64,000 bases of DNA. Origin: Lachnospiraceae bacterium (lineage in GTDB: Bacteria > Bacillota > Clostridia > Lachnospirales > Lachnospiraceae). The translations under genes and the position numbers were made by a program. Shown here one piece after another: positions 35,088 to 44,372 of the stretch (the first letter of the stretch is position 1; every line of letters starts with the position of its first letter). The notes beneath the pieces were generated by a model, which had not been told where the DNA came from, made no database searches, and worked only from the letters and a program-made list of their open reading frames with translations. Where the stretch lies: NCBI GenBank assembly GCA_017443065.1, contig JAFSPF010000128.1:1-64000 (forward strand), in the 5' to 3' direction.

Positions 35088-36302
35088 TTACATGAACGGA
35101 GCGTAAGCGACAAAGAGCTTGTTCGCGATATCGCCCGCGATGGAATACATGTCAGCGCTGCCCGCGACCTGGGAGATCGCATCCGCGACAGAAGCACCGC
35201 CGCCGATCGCAACCGCCGTGTCACAGATGGCCTTCGCCATGCCTTCCGCATCCTGCTTGACCGTACCCGTCATCTTGCCGGCGGAGATCAGAGCCTGTGC
35301 GGCTTCCGTTGCGTCCACACCGAAGACCGGGATGACCGTCGCATCCGCAGCACCGGTGTTGTAGCCCGCTTCCTCCAGGGAGGAGATGGAGCCTTCCGCC
35401 ATGTTGTCGTTGTTGCAGATGATGAGCTCGATCATGTTGCCGTTGGCTTCATTGTACTGCGCAAGGTTCGTGTCCATGAATTCCTTCGCAGCCGCTGCGG
35501 ACCACTGGCCGTTCGCATCCACCTGGTACTTGGAAGCATTGGAAGCATCGAAGTACTCCAGTGCCGGCTTGCCTGCCGCCGTCAGCACAGCGTCGGCATC
35601 TTCCTGGCCGTACTGTGTGCGGTAGATCGCCTCGACGTTCGCCTCATCACCCTTCATCATCGCGTAGGAGATCGTGCCGTCGCCGTTCAGGTCCACTTCG
35701 TCATAGTTCTCAAGCAGATAATCGCCGATCATCTTGCCCTGCAGGTGACCCGCTTCCGGCGCATCCGTGCCGATGAAAGCGATGTCATCATGTGCGTTCA
35801 GCACGGCGCCTTCGTTGCCGTCCGCTTCGATCGCGCGGTTGAAGAAGATCACCGGTACGCCGTTCGCCGCCGCGATGATCTCATTCGCGGAGTCCTCGGA
35901 ACCGGAGGTCACGAGGTTCACCACCAGCAGGTTGTAGCCGTCGTTGATGGCCGTGTTGACCAGATCGTTCTGCGTTGCCTGATCGTTGTTAGAGTCAAAG
36001 TTCGTGAACTCCACGCCCGCCGCCGTCAGCTCCGCATCCAGAGCCGCACGCACGGAGGAGATGTAGGTATCCGTAAAGCTGTAGTAGAATACCGCCACCT
36101 TCAGATCACCGGATGTCTCCGCCGCTGCGGTGGACGCCTCCGCTGCTGCCGTCGAAGCTTCCGCTGCCGCAGTGGATGCTTCCGCTGCTGCCGTCGTTGC
36201 TTCCGCCGCTGCCGAAGATGCGCCGCCGGACGAAGAGCCGCCGCAGGCCATCAGCGAGAACGCCATGGTTGCCGCAAGAATCGTTGCAAAAACCTTTCTC
36301 AT
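35088..36302 (-). CDS. mglB: Galactose/glucose-binding lipoprotein MglB-like
   Basis: A 404-residue periplasmic-binding-protein-like lipoprotein. The signal peptide ends in FSLMAC (lipid-modified Cys20). A 45-residue Ala/Glu/Ser/Thr linker is made of STAAAEA heptads. The mature domain starts DLKVAVFYYSFTDTYISSVR; VIFFNRAIEADG and ELIICNNDNMAEGS are typical of the galactose/glucose group, where Asn/Asp and aromatic residues bind the sugar. DLNGDGTISY looks like the EF-hand-like calcium loop of MglB. First gene of mglBAC, with its own promoter. Confidence 0.92.
   Translation of the reverse strand: MRKVFATILAATMAFSLMACGGSSSGGASSAAAEATTAAAEASTAAAEASTAAAEASTAAAETSGDLKVAVFYYSFTDTYISSVRAALDAELTAAGVEFTNFDSNNDQATQNDLVNTAINDGYNLLVVNLVTSGSEDSANEIIAAANGVPVIFFNRAIEADGNEGAVLNAHDDIAFIGTDAPEAGHLQGKMIGDYLLENYDEVDLNGDGTISYAMMKGDEANVEAIYRTQYGQEDADAVLTAAGKPALEYFDASNASKYQVDANGQWSAAAAKEFMDTNLAQYNEANGNMIELIICNNDNMAEGSISSLEEAGYNTGAADATVIPVFGVDATEAAQALISAGKMTGTVKQDAEGMAKAICDTAVAIGGGASVADAISQVAGSADMYSIAGDIANKLFVAYAPFM
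36121..36215 (-). repeat. 21-bp tandem repeat coding the MglB linker
   Basis: Four to five copies of a 21-bp unit (minus-strand coding STAAAEA/TTAAAEA) begin at 36121, 36142, 36163, 36184 and 36205. Units differ mostly at third positions. The number of copies is likely to vary between strains. Confidence 0.75.
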
Positions 36303-36357
36303 TCTTTTTTACCTCCCTTATGATTTGGTAAAGTCCTGTACTACAGAATCAAAGATA

Positions 36358-36363
36358 ATTATA
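36358..36363 (-). promoter_or_regulatory. Probable -10 box of mglB
   Basis: Perfect TATAAT about 56 bp before the mglB ATG, in the gap after the second binding-protein gene. The -35 is poor (TTGCAT at 16 bp), which hints at an activator. The mglB ribosome site is AGGGAGG. Confidence 0.4.
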
Positions 36364-36401
36364 CACAGATTCACTCAAAATGCAATACGTCCATAGTTTG
36401 T

Positions 36402-37544
36402 TCATGAATTGTTCATATTCTCCGCATTGCTCCGATCGATCACCTCGATCGGCAGCTCCAGGGCCGGGACATCCTTGACCCCGTTCGGGTAAACGCTGTC
36501 CGTTTCCGGCGTTTTGCCGTTCAGGAGCCCGGCCGCCATACGCACCGCACTGCCGGCAAGGGTATGGGGATTCTTGAACACCGTCATGGATTGCTTTTCT
36601 TCTATAATATACTTTATGGAAGCGGCCTCCGCATCCTGCCCGGTGATCACGTATCCGCTCACCTCCTCATCGCCCGCAAAGCAGTCCGCAATCGCGCGTG
36701 CGGTGCTGTCATTCGGTGCCAGGATCAGAACCTCTCCTTTTTTCGTATCCGCTTCCGCAAGATTGTTCTCCGCGAGCGTCCCGGCCACGCTGAAATTCCA
36801 GTCGGTTGTAATCTCCTGCAGCACAATCTCCGTTTCCTCACGGGTCAGCTCTTTCTTCGCTCGCAGGGAATCCGCAGCCGCGGAATTCTGTATCACGAAG
36901 GTACCGTCCGCGATCCTTGGCTGCAGCACACTCCATGCCCCTTCAAACAGAAGGAAGGAATTGTTGTCCGCCACCGCGCCGCCGTACAGATAGAGCGGAA
37001 TCCCCTTTCCCTGCGGCGCATGCTCCAGGAGATAATTCCCCTGCGCCTTCCCCACGTCAAAGGAATCAAAGGTGACAAAGTAATCCACGTCCTCCGTGCC
37101 GGTAATCAGACGGTCATAGGCAATGACGGTGACGCCCCTTTCCTTCATGCCGGACACGGACTCCGCCGCCGCGGCGCTGTCACAGGTGCAAAGAATAATC
37201 ACCTCCGCGCCCTTGTCCGCCAGCGCCTCCACATTGGCGCGTTCCATCTCCATGCTGCCGTCGGAGAACATCACCTCACAGGTAAAGCCGGCATCCGGCA
37301 ACAGCTCCGCAAAGGCGCTCTCATCCTGCAGCCACCGGGGCTCCCGCATGGTGGGGAGGATCACCCCGACCTGCACGCTGTCCGGTTCCGACGTCGTTTC
37401 CGCAGATGAAGAATCCGCCGTCTCCGCAGGTGAGGTAACGGAAGCGGACGCACTGCTGCTGCCGGCAGCGCCGCCGCTTCCCGTACATGCCGTCAGTACC
37501 AGCACTGCCAGTATCACGGATAGTAAATACCTTGCTTTTCTCAT
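36402..37544 (-). CDS. Second sugar-binding lipoprotein (XylF/ChvE/RbsB-like)
   Basis: A 380-residue lipoprotein with signal peptide ending VLVLTAC (Cys20), a Ser/Ala linker, then a type I periplasmic-binding fold. VGVILPTMREPRWLQDESAF, IAYDRLITGTEDVDYFVTFD, LYLYGGAVADNNSFLLFEGA and YVITGQDAEAASIKYII follow the xylose/multi-sugar (XylF, ChvE) pattern more than MglB. No ATPase or permease of its own is nearby, so it may share MglAC or act as a sensor-type binding protein. Start 37544 fits the signal peptide; the longer frame to 37634 overlaps the thrH-like gene. Confidence 0.85.
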   Translation of the reverse strand: MRKARYLLSVILAVLVLTACTGSGGAAGSSSASASVTSPAETADSSSAETTSEPDSVQVGVILPTMREPRWLQDESAFAELLPDAGFTCEVMFSDGSMEMERANVEALADKGAEVIILCTCDSAAAAESVSGMKERGVTVIAYDRLITGTEDVDYFVTFDSFDVGKAQGNYLLEHAPQGKGIPLYLYGGAVADNNSFLLFEGAWSVLQPRIADGTFVIQNSAAADSLRAKKELTREETEIVLQEITTDWNFSVAGTLAENNLAEADTKKGEVLILAPNDSTARAIADCFAGDEEVSGYVITGQDAEAASIKYIIEEKQSMTVFKNPHTLAGSAVRMAAGLLNGKTPETDSVYPNGVKDVPALELPIEVIDRSNAENMNNS

Positions 37545-37587
37545 TCCCTCGTCCCCGTTTGTTTTCGCCGTCTCCCGCAATGCGCCT

Positions 37588-38187
37588 TCACAGCGCCTCG
37601 CGGATGGCCGCAAGCAGCTCCCCGTAGGTCTCAAACGCCGGGAACTGCGGATATTCTTTTTTTATGGCATCGGTGCTCCGGAAGAGGAAGCCCGCCTTCG
37701 AGGCCCCGATCATACCGAGGTCATTGAAGGAATCCCCCGCAGCAACCGTCTCAATTCCCACGGACTGGAAGGCCTTCACCGTGGCGCGTTTCCCGTCCTC
37801 GCAGCGTCTTTTGAAGCCGGTGATCATGCCGTCCTCCCCGACGATCAGTTCGTTGCAGAAGATCGTGGGCCAGTCCAGCTGCTTCATCAAAGGAGAGGCA
37901 AACTGTGTGAAGGTATCGCTTAAGATCACGACCTGTGTCAGCGTGCGCAGCTCATCCAGAAAGGCCTTTGCACCCTCCATCGGTCTGATCTTTGCGATGA
38001 CGTTCTGAATTTCCCTCAGCCCGAGTCCGTGTTCCTTCAAAATGCCGATCCGGAACTGCATCAGCTTTTCGTAATCCGGCTCGTCCCGCGTGGTTCGTTT
38101 CAGCTCCGGGATCCCGCTTTCCTCCGAAAAGGCAATCCAGATTTCCGGCACCAGTACCCCTTCCAGATCAAGACATACGGCAGTCAT
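37588..38187 (-). CDS. thrH: HAD phosphatase, ThrH-like (phosphoserine phosphatase/homoserine phosphotransferase)
   Basis: A 199-residue HAD-superfamily enzyme. The N-terminus CLDLEGVLVPEIW has the D-x-E in place of D-x-D that is typical of ThrH, followed by VVILSDTFTQFASPLMKQL (motif II Ser/Thr), RCEDGKRATVKAF (motif III Lys) and AAGDSFNDLGMIGAS (motif IV). ThrH enzymes dephosphorylate phosphoserine and can move phosphate to homoserine. AGGAGAGG lies just before the ATG at 38187. It lies between galK and a sugar-binding protein gene, so a role on another phospho-metabolite cannot be excluded. Confidence 0.85.
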   Translation of the reverse strand: MTAVCLDLEGVLVPEIWIAFSEESGIPELKRTTRDEPDYEKLMQFRIGILKEHGLGLREIQNVIAKIRPMEGAKAFLDELRTLTQVVILSDTFTQFASPLMKQLDWPTIFCNELIVGEDGMITGFKRRCEDGKRATVKAFQSVGIETVAAGDSFNDLGMIGASKAGFLFRSTDAIKKEYPQFPAFETYGELLAAIREAL

Positions 38188-38206
38188 AGACCTCTCCTCC
38201 CTTTTT

Positions 38207-39454
38207 TCAGGCAATCCGCACCGCGCCGGTTTCACGGATATGCATCAGATGAACGTTTTCCCTGCCGACAAAGGGCGTCATATAATCCATGTACTCCCCG
38301 GTATGCGTCTTCGGCAGCACACACATCATCACGCCGCCGAAGCCCCCGCCGTTGATCCGGCACACACCTTCCCCGAGATCCTCCAGGAAGCGCTCCGTCA
38401 ATGCGAGCGCCACCGCCACCGGCTGCTCCTTTGCTTCTCCCGTGACGTAACAGCTCTGCAGCCATTTCCAGGAGGAATTCCCGGAGGCGGTAATGGCCGG
38501 AAGGATGGCTTCGGGATGCCCCGCGCGGATCTGCGCCACCGCTTTCTCCACACGCTGATTTTCCCGGTAAAAATGCAGGGCACGCAGGAGGGCACGGTCA
38601 TGGCCGGTTTCTCTGCGAACCCTCGCAAAGCCTTCCATCAGCGCTTCCTCCGAAGCATCCACCAGATTCTTTTTCCCGAGTGCGGAAGCAATCCGCCGCA
38701 TCTCATTCGGGATGGAGGAATACTCCTCACGCAAATCCGCATGTCCCTTGCCGCTGTTGACAAGAATCATTTCACAGCCGATCTCCTCAAAGGAAAAGGG
38801 CACCGGCTCTGTCTTTACACCGTCCTTAAAATCAAACAGCACCGTGCCGCCGTGTGCACAGGCCATCTGGTCCATCATGCCGGAGGCCTTCTCCCACCAG
38901 ACATTTTCCGCATACTGTCCGATGGCGGCGCGTTCCGCAAGTGACATTTTTTCTTCATTAAATAACGCATTGATGATGCAAAGCAGCAGCATCTCATAGG
39001 AGGCGGAGGAGGATACGCCCGCGGAGGGAAGCACCGTGGACGAAACGCAGGCATCAAAGCCTTCGATCCGGAATCCCTTCTCCCTGACGCCCTCCGCCAT
39101 GCCGGCCACAAGGGACAGGGATCCCCTGCACTTCGGCACCTCCTGCAGTTTCTCAAGATCCAGTTCCACCTCCGGGTGCGGCGCTTCGGAAATGATGCGG
39201 ATGCGGGAAGTGCCGTTCACGCTCACGGCACCGATCGTATCCAGATCAATGGAGGCGGCAAGGACCTTCCCGCCGTTGTGATCCGTGTGATTCCCGATGA
39301 TCTCCGTGCGTCCGGGCGAAGAAAAGAAACCCTCCGGAGAGGCCTCGAAGCGTTTTTCAAAACGCTTCTTCAGCAATGCGAAGCGCTCATCCGCTTCCGC
39401 ATGGCGCGCACCGTAGATGCGCTTCAATTGTTCCTCTGTCAGTGTCTCACTCAT
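38207..39454 (-). CDS. galK: Galactokinase
   Basis: A 415-residue GHMP kinase. SSPGRTEIIGNHTDHNGGKV is the galactokinase signature that binds galactose, VLPSAGVSSSASYEMLLL is the phosphate-binding GHMP loop, and NGGGFGGVMMCVL is motif 3. It phosphorylates galactose at C1 for the Leloir pathway. galT and galE are not in this window. It lies 23 bp after galM. Confidence 0.95.
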   Translation of the reverse strand: MSETLTEEQLKRIYGARHAEADERFALLKKRFEKRFEASPEGFFSSPGRTEIIGNHTDHNGGKVLAASIDLDTIGAVSVNGTSRIRIISEAPHPEVELDLEKLQEVPKCRGSLSLVAGMAEGVREKGFRIEGFDACVSSTVLPSAGVSSSASYEMLLLCIINALFNEEKMSLAERAAIGQYAENVWWEKASGMMDQMACAHGGTVLFDFKDGVKTEPVPFSFEEIGCEMILVNSGKGHADLREEYSSIPNEMRRIASALGKKNLVDASEEALMEGFARVRRETGHDRALLRALHFYRENQRVEKAVAQIRAGHPEAILPAITASGNSSWKWLQSCYVTGEAKEQPVAVALALTERFLEDLGEGVCRINGGGFGGVMMCVLPKTHTGEYMDYMTPFVGRENVHLMHIRETGAVRIA

Positions 39455-39477
39455 GTTCCTATCAGTATAACACAGTT

Positions 39478-40497
39478 TCAGCGGACAGGGGATGAAAAAA
39501 AGCGGTAAACGGTGGAAGAGGTGAAGGGATGCTCTTCATCACAGACAGGCTGCGGGAAGGAGGGCATGTTGGCCACATTGGGCGGATAGGAGGTTTCGAT
39601 GCAGAAGGCCTCCCGCGCACCGCGCACCCTTCCGGACAGATCGGCGGGGCAGGAAAAGAAATTGCCGGTATAGAACTGAAAACCCGGAAGCGTTGTGGAC
39701 ACTTCCATGGAAAGGCCGGCATGTTTCGAAGTGACTGTTGCAAAGGGGCGAAGGCTTCCGTCCTCATCATCGATCACGAAATGATGATCGTATCCCTTTC
39801 CCGCCGCAAGCTGTGCGTCCTCTTCCCCGATCCGTAAGCCGATCTCCGTTTCTTTGGTGAAATCAAAGGGCGTCCCCTTCACCGCACGGATTTCCCCCGT
39901 CGGCACCAGTCCTTCTCCCATGGGAAGAAAGCTTGATGCAAGGAACCTTGCGGCATGATGCAGGATCGTCGTCCCCTCTTCGCCGTCCAGGTTAAAATAA
40001 GGATGATTGGTCGGATTGACAAAGGTCTTGCGGTCGCTTGTGACATGCCAGTCGATGCGCAGGCCCATGTCCTCCGTCAGCGTATAAGTCAGTGTGAACG
40101 CACGATTTCCGGGAAGACCGAGGTCCGGGTGCGGTGCCTCAAGTGTCAGCACCAGCCGCTCGTCCGTCGCTTCCCTCACCGTCCATTCACGTTTGTGGAA
40201 GCCACGTTCGGAATCCCCGTGCAGGTTATTAACACCGTCGTTCTGCGGCATGTGATATGTTTCGCCGTCCAGAACAAAGGTCGCATTCGCCGTGCGGCTG
40301 CAGACCGGGCCGATCGCCCCGCCCATGTAACAGGGATTGTCCCGGTAGCCTTCTAAGTCCGCGAAGCCGATCACGACATCACGCGTCTTCCCGTCCCCGC
40401 AGGGAATCGTAAGACGGTGCAGGATGGCACCGAAGGTCAGCACCTCCGCCCGCATGCCCTTTTTGTTTTTTAAAAGGATTGTCTGCAAGTCTCTCAC
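39478..40497 (-). CDS. galM: Aldose 1-epimerase (galactose mutarotase)
   Basis: A 339-residue GalM. NDGVNNLHGDSERGFHKREW contains a catalytic-region His, NPTNHPYFNLDGEEG the second conserved His, and FCIETSYPPNVANMPSFPQP the C-terminal Glu base. It interconverts alpha and beta galactose so that galactokinase gets the alpha form. The ATG overlaps the manA stop (40494-40497), so translation is coupled. Confidence 0.94.
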   Translation of the reverse strand: MRDLQTILLKNKKGMRAEVLTFGAILHRLTIPCGDGKTRDVVIGFADLEGYRDNPCYMGGAIGPVCSRTANATFVLDGETYHMPQNDGVNNLHGDSERGFHKREWTVREATDERLVLTLEAPHPDLGLPGNRAFTLTYTLTEDMGLRIDWHVTSDRKTFVNPTNHPYFNLDGEEGTTILHHAARFLASSFLPMGEGLVPTGEIRAVKGTPFDFTKETEIGLRIGEEDAQLAAGKGYDHHFVIDDEDGSLRPFATVTSKHAGLSMEVSTTLPGFQFYTGNFFSCPADLSGRVRGAREAFCIETSYPPNVANMPSFPQPVCDEEHPFTSSTVYRFFSSPVR

Positions 40498-41468
40498 CCC
40501 CGGATACAGAGGAGTTTCAGCGGGCCGGAAAGGGTCACGGATTCATTTTCCGCCGGTACGAAGACGCAGTCTCCCTTGCGCAGCGGGAGGAAGCCGGTAT
40601 CCGTCTCCAGCTCGCCCTCTCCCTCAATGCAGAGGAGGACGGCGAAGCTGTCCTGCGAGGGCAGCGGCACCGGCATCGCGTCAATGGAGGAAATGTTCCA
40701 TAAGGATACCTGAAAGTATTTGCAGGAGGCAACCGTCCGGGAAAGCTCCGCCGTCTCCCCGCCTTCAAACACCCTGACCCTGGCGGGATCCGTGGTGTGA
40801 AGATTTGCCACCTCCAGCGCCTTTTCCAGATGCAGGGGGCGCAGGTTTCCCTCCGCGTCCCTGCGGTTGTAATCATAGAGGCGGTAGGTCAGATTGCTGC
40901 TTTCCTGAATCTCCGCCACCAGACAACCCGCGCAGATCGCATGCACCGTGCCCGCTTCGATGAAAAAGGCGTCTCCCTTTTTCACCGGCACGCGACAGAG
41001 CACGTCTTCGAGCGTCCCGTCCTGCGCGTGGGCTTTGATTTCTTCCTTCGTGCATTCCCTGCGGAAGCCGCAGATGAGCTCCGCGCCGGGGGCGGCATCG
41101 AGGACGTACCACATCTCGGTCTTGCCGCGCTGCCCGTTTTCGTGTTCGCGTGCGTAATCATCCGTCGGATGCACCTGGATGGACAGGTCCTTTTCCGCGT
41201 CGATCAGTTTGACGAGGATGGGCAGCTCCGTCTCCCCTTCGTATTTTTTCCCGAGGAAAGAAGGGTGTACCCGCAGCACCTCGCTTAAGGGCAGCCCGTC
41301 AAACACGCCGGAAATCACGCGGCTGACTCCGTTCGGGTGTGTGGAGCACTCCCAGCTTTCCGCAAGCGGAAGGCGGTCCGCGGACTTGCCGAACTGCTCC
41401 GCGAGCCTGTTACCGCCCCAGAGATAGTGCTGATATGCCGGTTTCAGTAAAAACGGCGTGTGATTCAT
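40494..41468 (-). CDS. manA: Mannose-6-phosphate isomerase, class I
   Basis: A 324-residue cupin-type isomerase of the short Firmicutes form. SIQVHPTDDYAREHENGQRG contains zinc-ligand residues, TEMWYVLDA a conserved Glu, and FIEAGTVHAICAGCLVAEIQ the distal His. LTYRLYDYNR is the substrate Arg region. It interconverts mannose-6-P and fructose-6-P. It overlaps both neighbours by ATGA: the ABC ATPase gene upstream (41465-41468) and galM downstream. That coupling ties it to the transporter. Confidence 0.93.
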   Translation of the reverse strand: MNHTPFLLKPAYQHYLWGGNRLAEQFGKSADRLPLAESWECSTHPNGVSRVISGVFDGLPLSEVLRVHPSFLGKKYEGETELPILVKLIDAEKDLSIQVHPTDDYAREHENGQRGKTEMWYVLDAAPGAELICGFRRECTKEEIKAHAQDGTLEDVLCRVPVKKGDAFFIEAGTVHAICAGCLVAEIQESSNLTYRLYDYNRRDAEGNLRPLHLEKALEVANLHTTDPARVRVFEGGETAELSRTVASCKYFQVSLWNISSIDAMPVPLPSQDSFAVLLCIEGEGELETDTGFLPLRKGDCVFVPAENESVTLSGPLKLLCIRG

Positions 41469-42574
41469 TCCTCCGCCTCTGCACCCGTTCCCGGAATGAT
41501 GTAGACCGATTCCGCGCTGAAATCCAGTGCGGCATCATCGCCCTCCTGATAGGTTTTCCTGCCGATCGGATTGTAATCCGTGATCTGGATTTCGTGTTCA
41601 TCGCCTGCAAGGACAATGCGGTAATACTGATAGGAACCCATGAAGGTCGACAGGGTGACCTTTCCTTTTAAGACGCCGTCATCGGAAAGCCTTGCCGCCT
41701 CCGGACGGATGACGAGCTGTGCGGCATCGCCCGCGTTTAATCCCGTGTGGTTGCCGACGGTGAGCTGCTCGCCCAGTACCTCCACCTGCGCCCTTTCGCC
41801 GCCGGAAAGCACCTTTGCATCGATAAAGTTCGCCTCGCCGATGAAGTCCGCGACAAAACGGCTCTTCGGATGATAATACACTTCGGTGGGCGAGCCGATC
41901 TGTGCGACAACGCCCCTTTCCATGATAATGATCTCATCGGAGATCGCCATGGCCTCGGACTGGTCATGCGTGACGTAGATCGCGGTGATGCCGGCCTCCT
42001 GCTGGATGCGGCGGATCTCCGTGCGCATGGACACGCGCAGCTTCGCGTCCAGGTTGGAAAGCGGCTCGTCAAAGAGCAGGACGCCCGGCTGCAGGACCAG
42101 TGCACGCGCCAGGGCCACGCGCTGCTGCTGTCCGCCGGAAAGCTGGTTCGTCATGCGGTTTTCCATGCCCTCCAGGCCGACGAGCCCGAGGATGTCCGTC
42201 ACCTTCCTTACAATCTCCTCCTTCGGCAGGCTGCGCAGCTTCAGACCGTAGGCCACGTTGTCAAAGATGTTGTAATGCGGCAGAAGCGCATAGCTCTGGA
42301 ACACCATCGCCGTGTCGCGCTTGTTCGGGGTCAGCTCGTTGATCGGCTCACCGCCTAAGTAAATCTCGCCCTCATCCGGCGATTCGAAGCCCGCGATCAT
42401 GCGCAGGGTCGTCGTTTTGCCGCAGCCGGAGGGCCCGAGCAGCGTGACAAAGGTGCCGGGCTTGATCTCCAAGTCCGCGTCCTTCACCGCATAAAAGTCT
42501 CTTCCCGTCTTCGGGTCTTTATAGATCTTGGAAATGTGCTCCAGCTTAACGCCTTTTTTCTCTTTTTCCGCCAT
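41465..42574 (-). CDS. ABC transporter ATPase, Fbp/Pot/Afu type
   Basis: A 369-residue ATPase with LLGPSGCGKTTTLRMIAGFE (Walker A), the Q-loop FQSYALLPHYN, NQLSGGQQQRVALARAL (signature), GVLLFDEPLSNLDAKLR (Walker B) and the switch His in YVTHDQSEAM. The C-terminal 110 residues form a TOBE regulatory domain. Annotation pipelines would call it ferric-iron FbpC or spermidine PotA; the neighbours suggest a hexose-phosphate (AfuC-like) role. It starts at the very end of the permease gene (shared base 42574). Confidence 0.9.
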   Translation of the reverse strand: MAEKEKKGVKLEHISKIYKDPKTGRDFYAVKDADLEIKPGTFVTLLGPSGCGKTTTLRMIAGFESPDEGEIYLGGEPINELTPNKRDTAMVFQSYALLPHYNIFDNVAYGLKLRSLPKEEIVRKVTDILGLVGLEGMENRMTNQLSGGQQQRVALARALVLQPGVLLFDEPLSNLDAKLRVSMRTEIRRIQQEAGITAIYVTHDQSEAMAISDEIIIMERGVVAQIGSPTEVYYHPKSRFVADFIGEANFIDAKVLSGGERAQVEVLGEQLTVGNHTGLNAGDAAQLVIRPEAARLSDDGVLKGKVTLSTFMGSYQYYRIVLAGDEHEIQITDYNPIGRKTYQEGDDAALDFSAESVYIIPGTGAEAEE

Positions 42575-44289
42575 TATTCCTCTCCTCCCTTCACCTTCCG
42601 GCTCGTACCGAAGTATTTGATGATCAGGTTCATCAGCAGCACGCTGCCGTAGGTAATCACAATCAGGATCGTCGCAAAGGCACAGGCCAGGCCGTAGGAA
42701 CCTTTCTCCGCAAACTCATTGATCTGCACCGTGATGAGCAGATAGCTCGGCGTGACCAAAAGGATGATCGCACTGATTGCGGTGATCGAACGCACAAAGC
42801 TCGTGACGAGGCCGCTTAAGAAGGAATCCTTGATCAGCGGCAGCGTCACGGTCATAAAGACCTTGAAGGAATTGGCGCCCATGTCATAGGCCGATTCCTC
42901 TATGGATTTGTCAATCTGTCGCAATGCGGAAATACCCGACCGCGTCCCCGTCGGCAGGGAGCGCACAATGAACACGATGACGAGAATTGCGCCGGTGCCG
43001 TAAAAACTCTGCAAAAAGCCCGTGCGGAAGACGCCGCCCGCAAAGCCGCGGATGTAGCCGACACCCAGGACCGTGCCCGGCACTGCCATCGCCAGCATCG
43101 ACACCGCCTCGATAAAGCCCTTGGCCTTGAACTTCCGTTTGACCACCAGATAGGAAATGATCATCGAAAGCAGGGCCGTGATCGGGGCGGAAATCAGCGA
43201 CAGCACAAAGGAATCACGGAAGACACGGAAGCCCTTGTAGCGTGTAAAGACCTGCGCGAACCACTTTGTCGTCAGGTTGAAGTTACGGCCCCAGGTCGTG
43301 AACAGTGCGCCGAAGGGCACGCAGACATACATCAACAGCACAAAGAGTGCCAGCAGTGCGCAGAGAATCGTCAGCGGATATTTCACGCTTTTATCGGAGA
43401 TCAGCATGCGCTCCCTGGAGGCCTTGCCGGAGAGCGTCGCTGTGGATTTCGCTTCGAGATAATACTTCTGCACTGCGAACATCGCGAGCGTGATGCAGAG
43501 CAGAACGACCGCCATGGCCGCCGCACCCTGCTTGTCATAGGCGCCCGTGATGCGCAGGTAGATCGTTGTCGCCAGCGTATCATAGGAACCGCCGATGATC
43601 ATCGGGTTCGCAAAGTCCGCGATGGATTCGATAAAGGTCACGAGGAAGGCATTGCCGAGGCCCGGCAGCATCAGCGGCAGCGTTACGGTCTGGAAGACCT
43701 TCATGCGGGAGGCGCCCATATCCCTTGCCGCCTCCTCCAGGGAAGGATCAATGTTCTTCAAAAGACCCTTCAGCATCATGTAGCAGACCGGGAAGAAGGT
43801 CAGCGTCTGCACTAGGGTGATGCCCCAGAAGCCGTAAACGTTGTTGTTATAAATGCCGAGTATATACCTCGTGATGATGCCCTGCCGTCCGAAGAGCATG
43901 ATCACGGACAGGGAGAGCACAAAGGGCGGCGAGACCACCGGCAGCATGGAGACCAGCTTGAAAATCCCGCCGATGAAGCGTGTGTTCAGTTTGACATAGA
44001 CTTCCACATAGGCAAAGAGCAGGCCGATCAGCGTGGATAAAATGCCGACCAGAAAGCCGACCTTTAAGGTATTGGTGATGGCCGTGCGGAAGCTGCCGAG
44101 CGCAAGGATTTCACTGAAAATGGAAAAGGTGGGTGCGCCGTCCCGGATGAAGCTGTCCACCAGAAGGATGGCCAGCGGATACAAAATAAATAAGGTAAGA
44201 AAGGTGATCAGCACAACGATTGTCGTGACCATGATCGGATCACCCATCAGCTTTTTGCGCTCAAGACGGGCGCTCTGGGAAGTGGTCAT
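42574..44289 (-). CDS. ABC transporter fused permease, Fbp/Afu type
   Basis: A 571-residue permease formed of two BPD_transp_1 halves with about 12 helices. The two EAA loops that dock the ATPase are visible: LEEAARDMGASRMKVFQTVT and IEESAYDMGANSFKVFMTVT. This fused form is normal for FbpB/AfuB-type importers. The start at 44289 (MTTSQSARLERKK) was chosen over 44313, since GAGG lies before the later ATG. It lies 83 bp downstream of the binding-protein gene. Confidence 0.9.
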   Translation of the reverse strand: MTTSQSARLERKKLMGDPIMVTTIVVLITFLTLFILYPLAILLVDSFIRDGAPTFSIFSEILALGSFRTAITNTLKVGFLVGILSTLIGLLFAYVEVYVKLNTRFIGGIFKLVSMLPVVSPPFVLSLSVIMLFGRQGIITRYILGIYNNNVYGFWGITLVQTLTFFPVCYMMLKGLLKNIDPSLEEAARDMGASRMKVFQTVTLPLMLPGLGNAFLVTFIESIADFANPMIIGGSYDTLATTIYLRITGAYDKQGAAAMAVVLLCITLAMFAVQKYYLEAKSTATLSGKASRERMLISDKSVKYPLTILCALLALFVLLMYVCVPFGALFTTWGRNFNLTTKWFAQVFTRYKGFRVFRDSFVLSLISAPITALLSMIISYLVVKRKFKAKGFIEAVSMLAMAVPGTVLGVGYIRGFAGGVFRTGFLQSFYGTGAILVIVFIVRSLPTGTRSGISALRQIDKSIEESAYDMGANSFKVFMTVTLPLIKDSFLSGLVTSFVRSITAISAIILLVTPSYLLITVQINEFAEKGSYGLACAFATILIVITYGSVLLMNLIIKYFGTSRKVKGGEE

Positions 44290-44372
44290 AGGTACGCTCC
44301 TCTTGTGGGGCATTTGTCAAAAATGCGCGGCCACACCTGCGTGCAGGGTGACCGCGCATTCATTTTTTACTT

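Noticed and set aside
35076..36323. Plus-strand open frame of 415 codons, Arg/Cys-rich at its end
   Set aside because: Antisense to mglB; the Ala-rich linker codons leave the other strand without stops.
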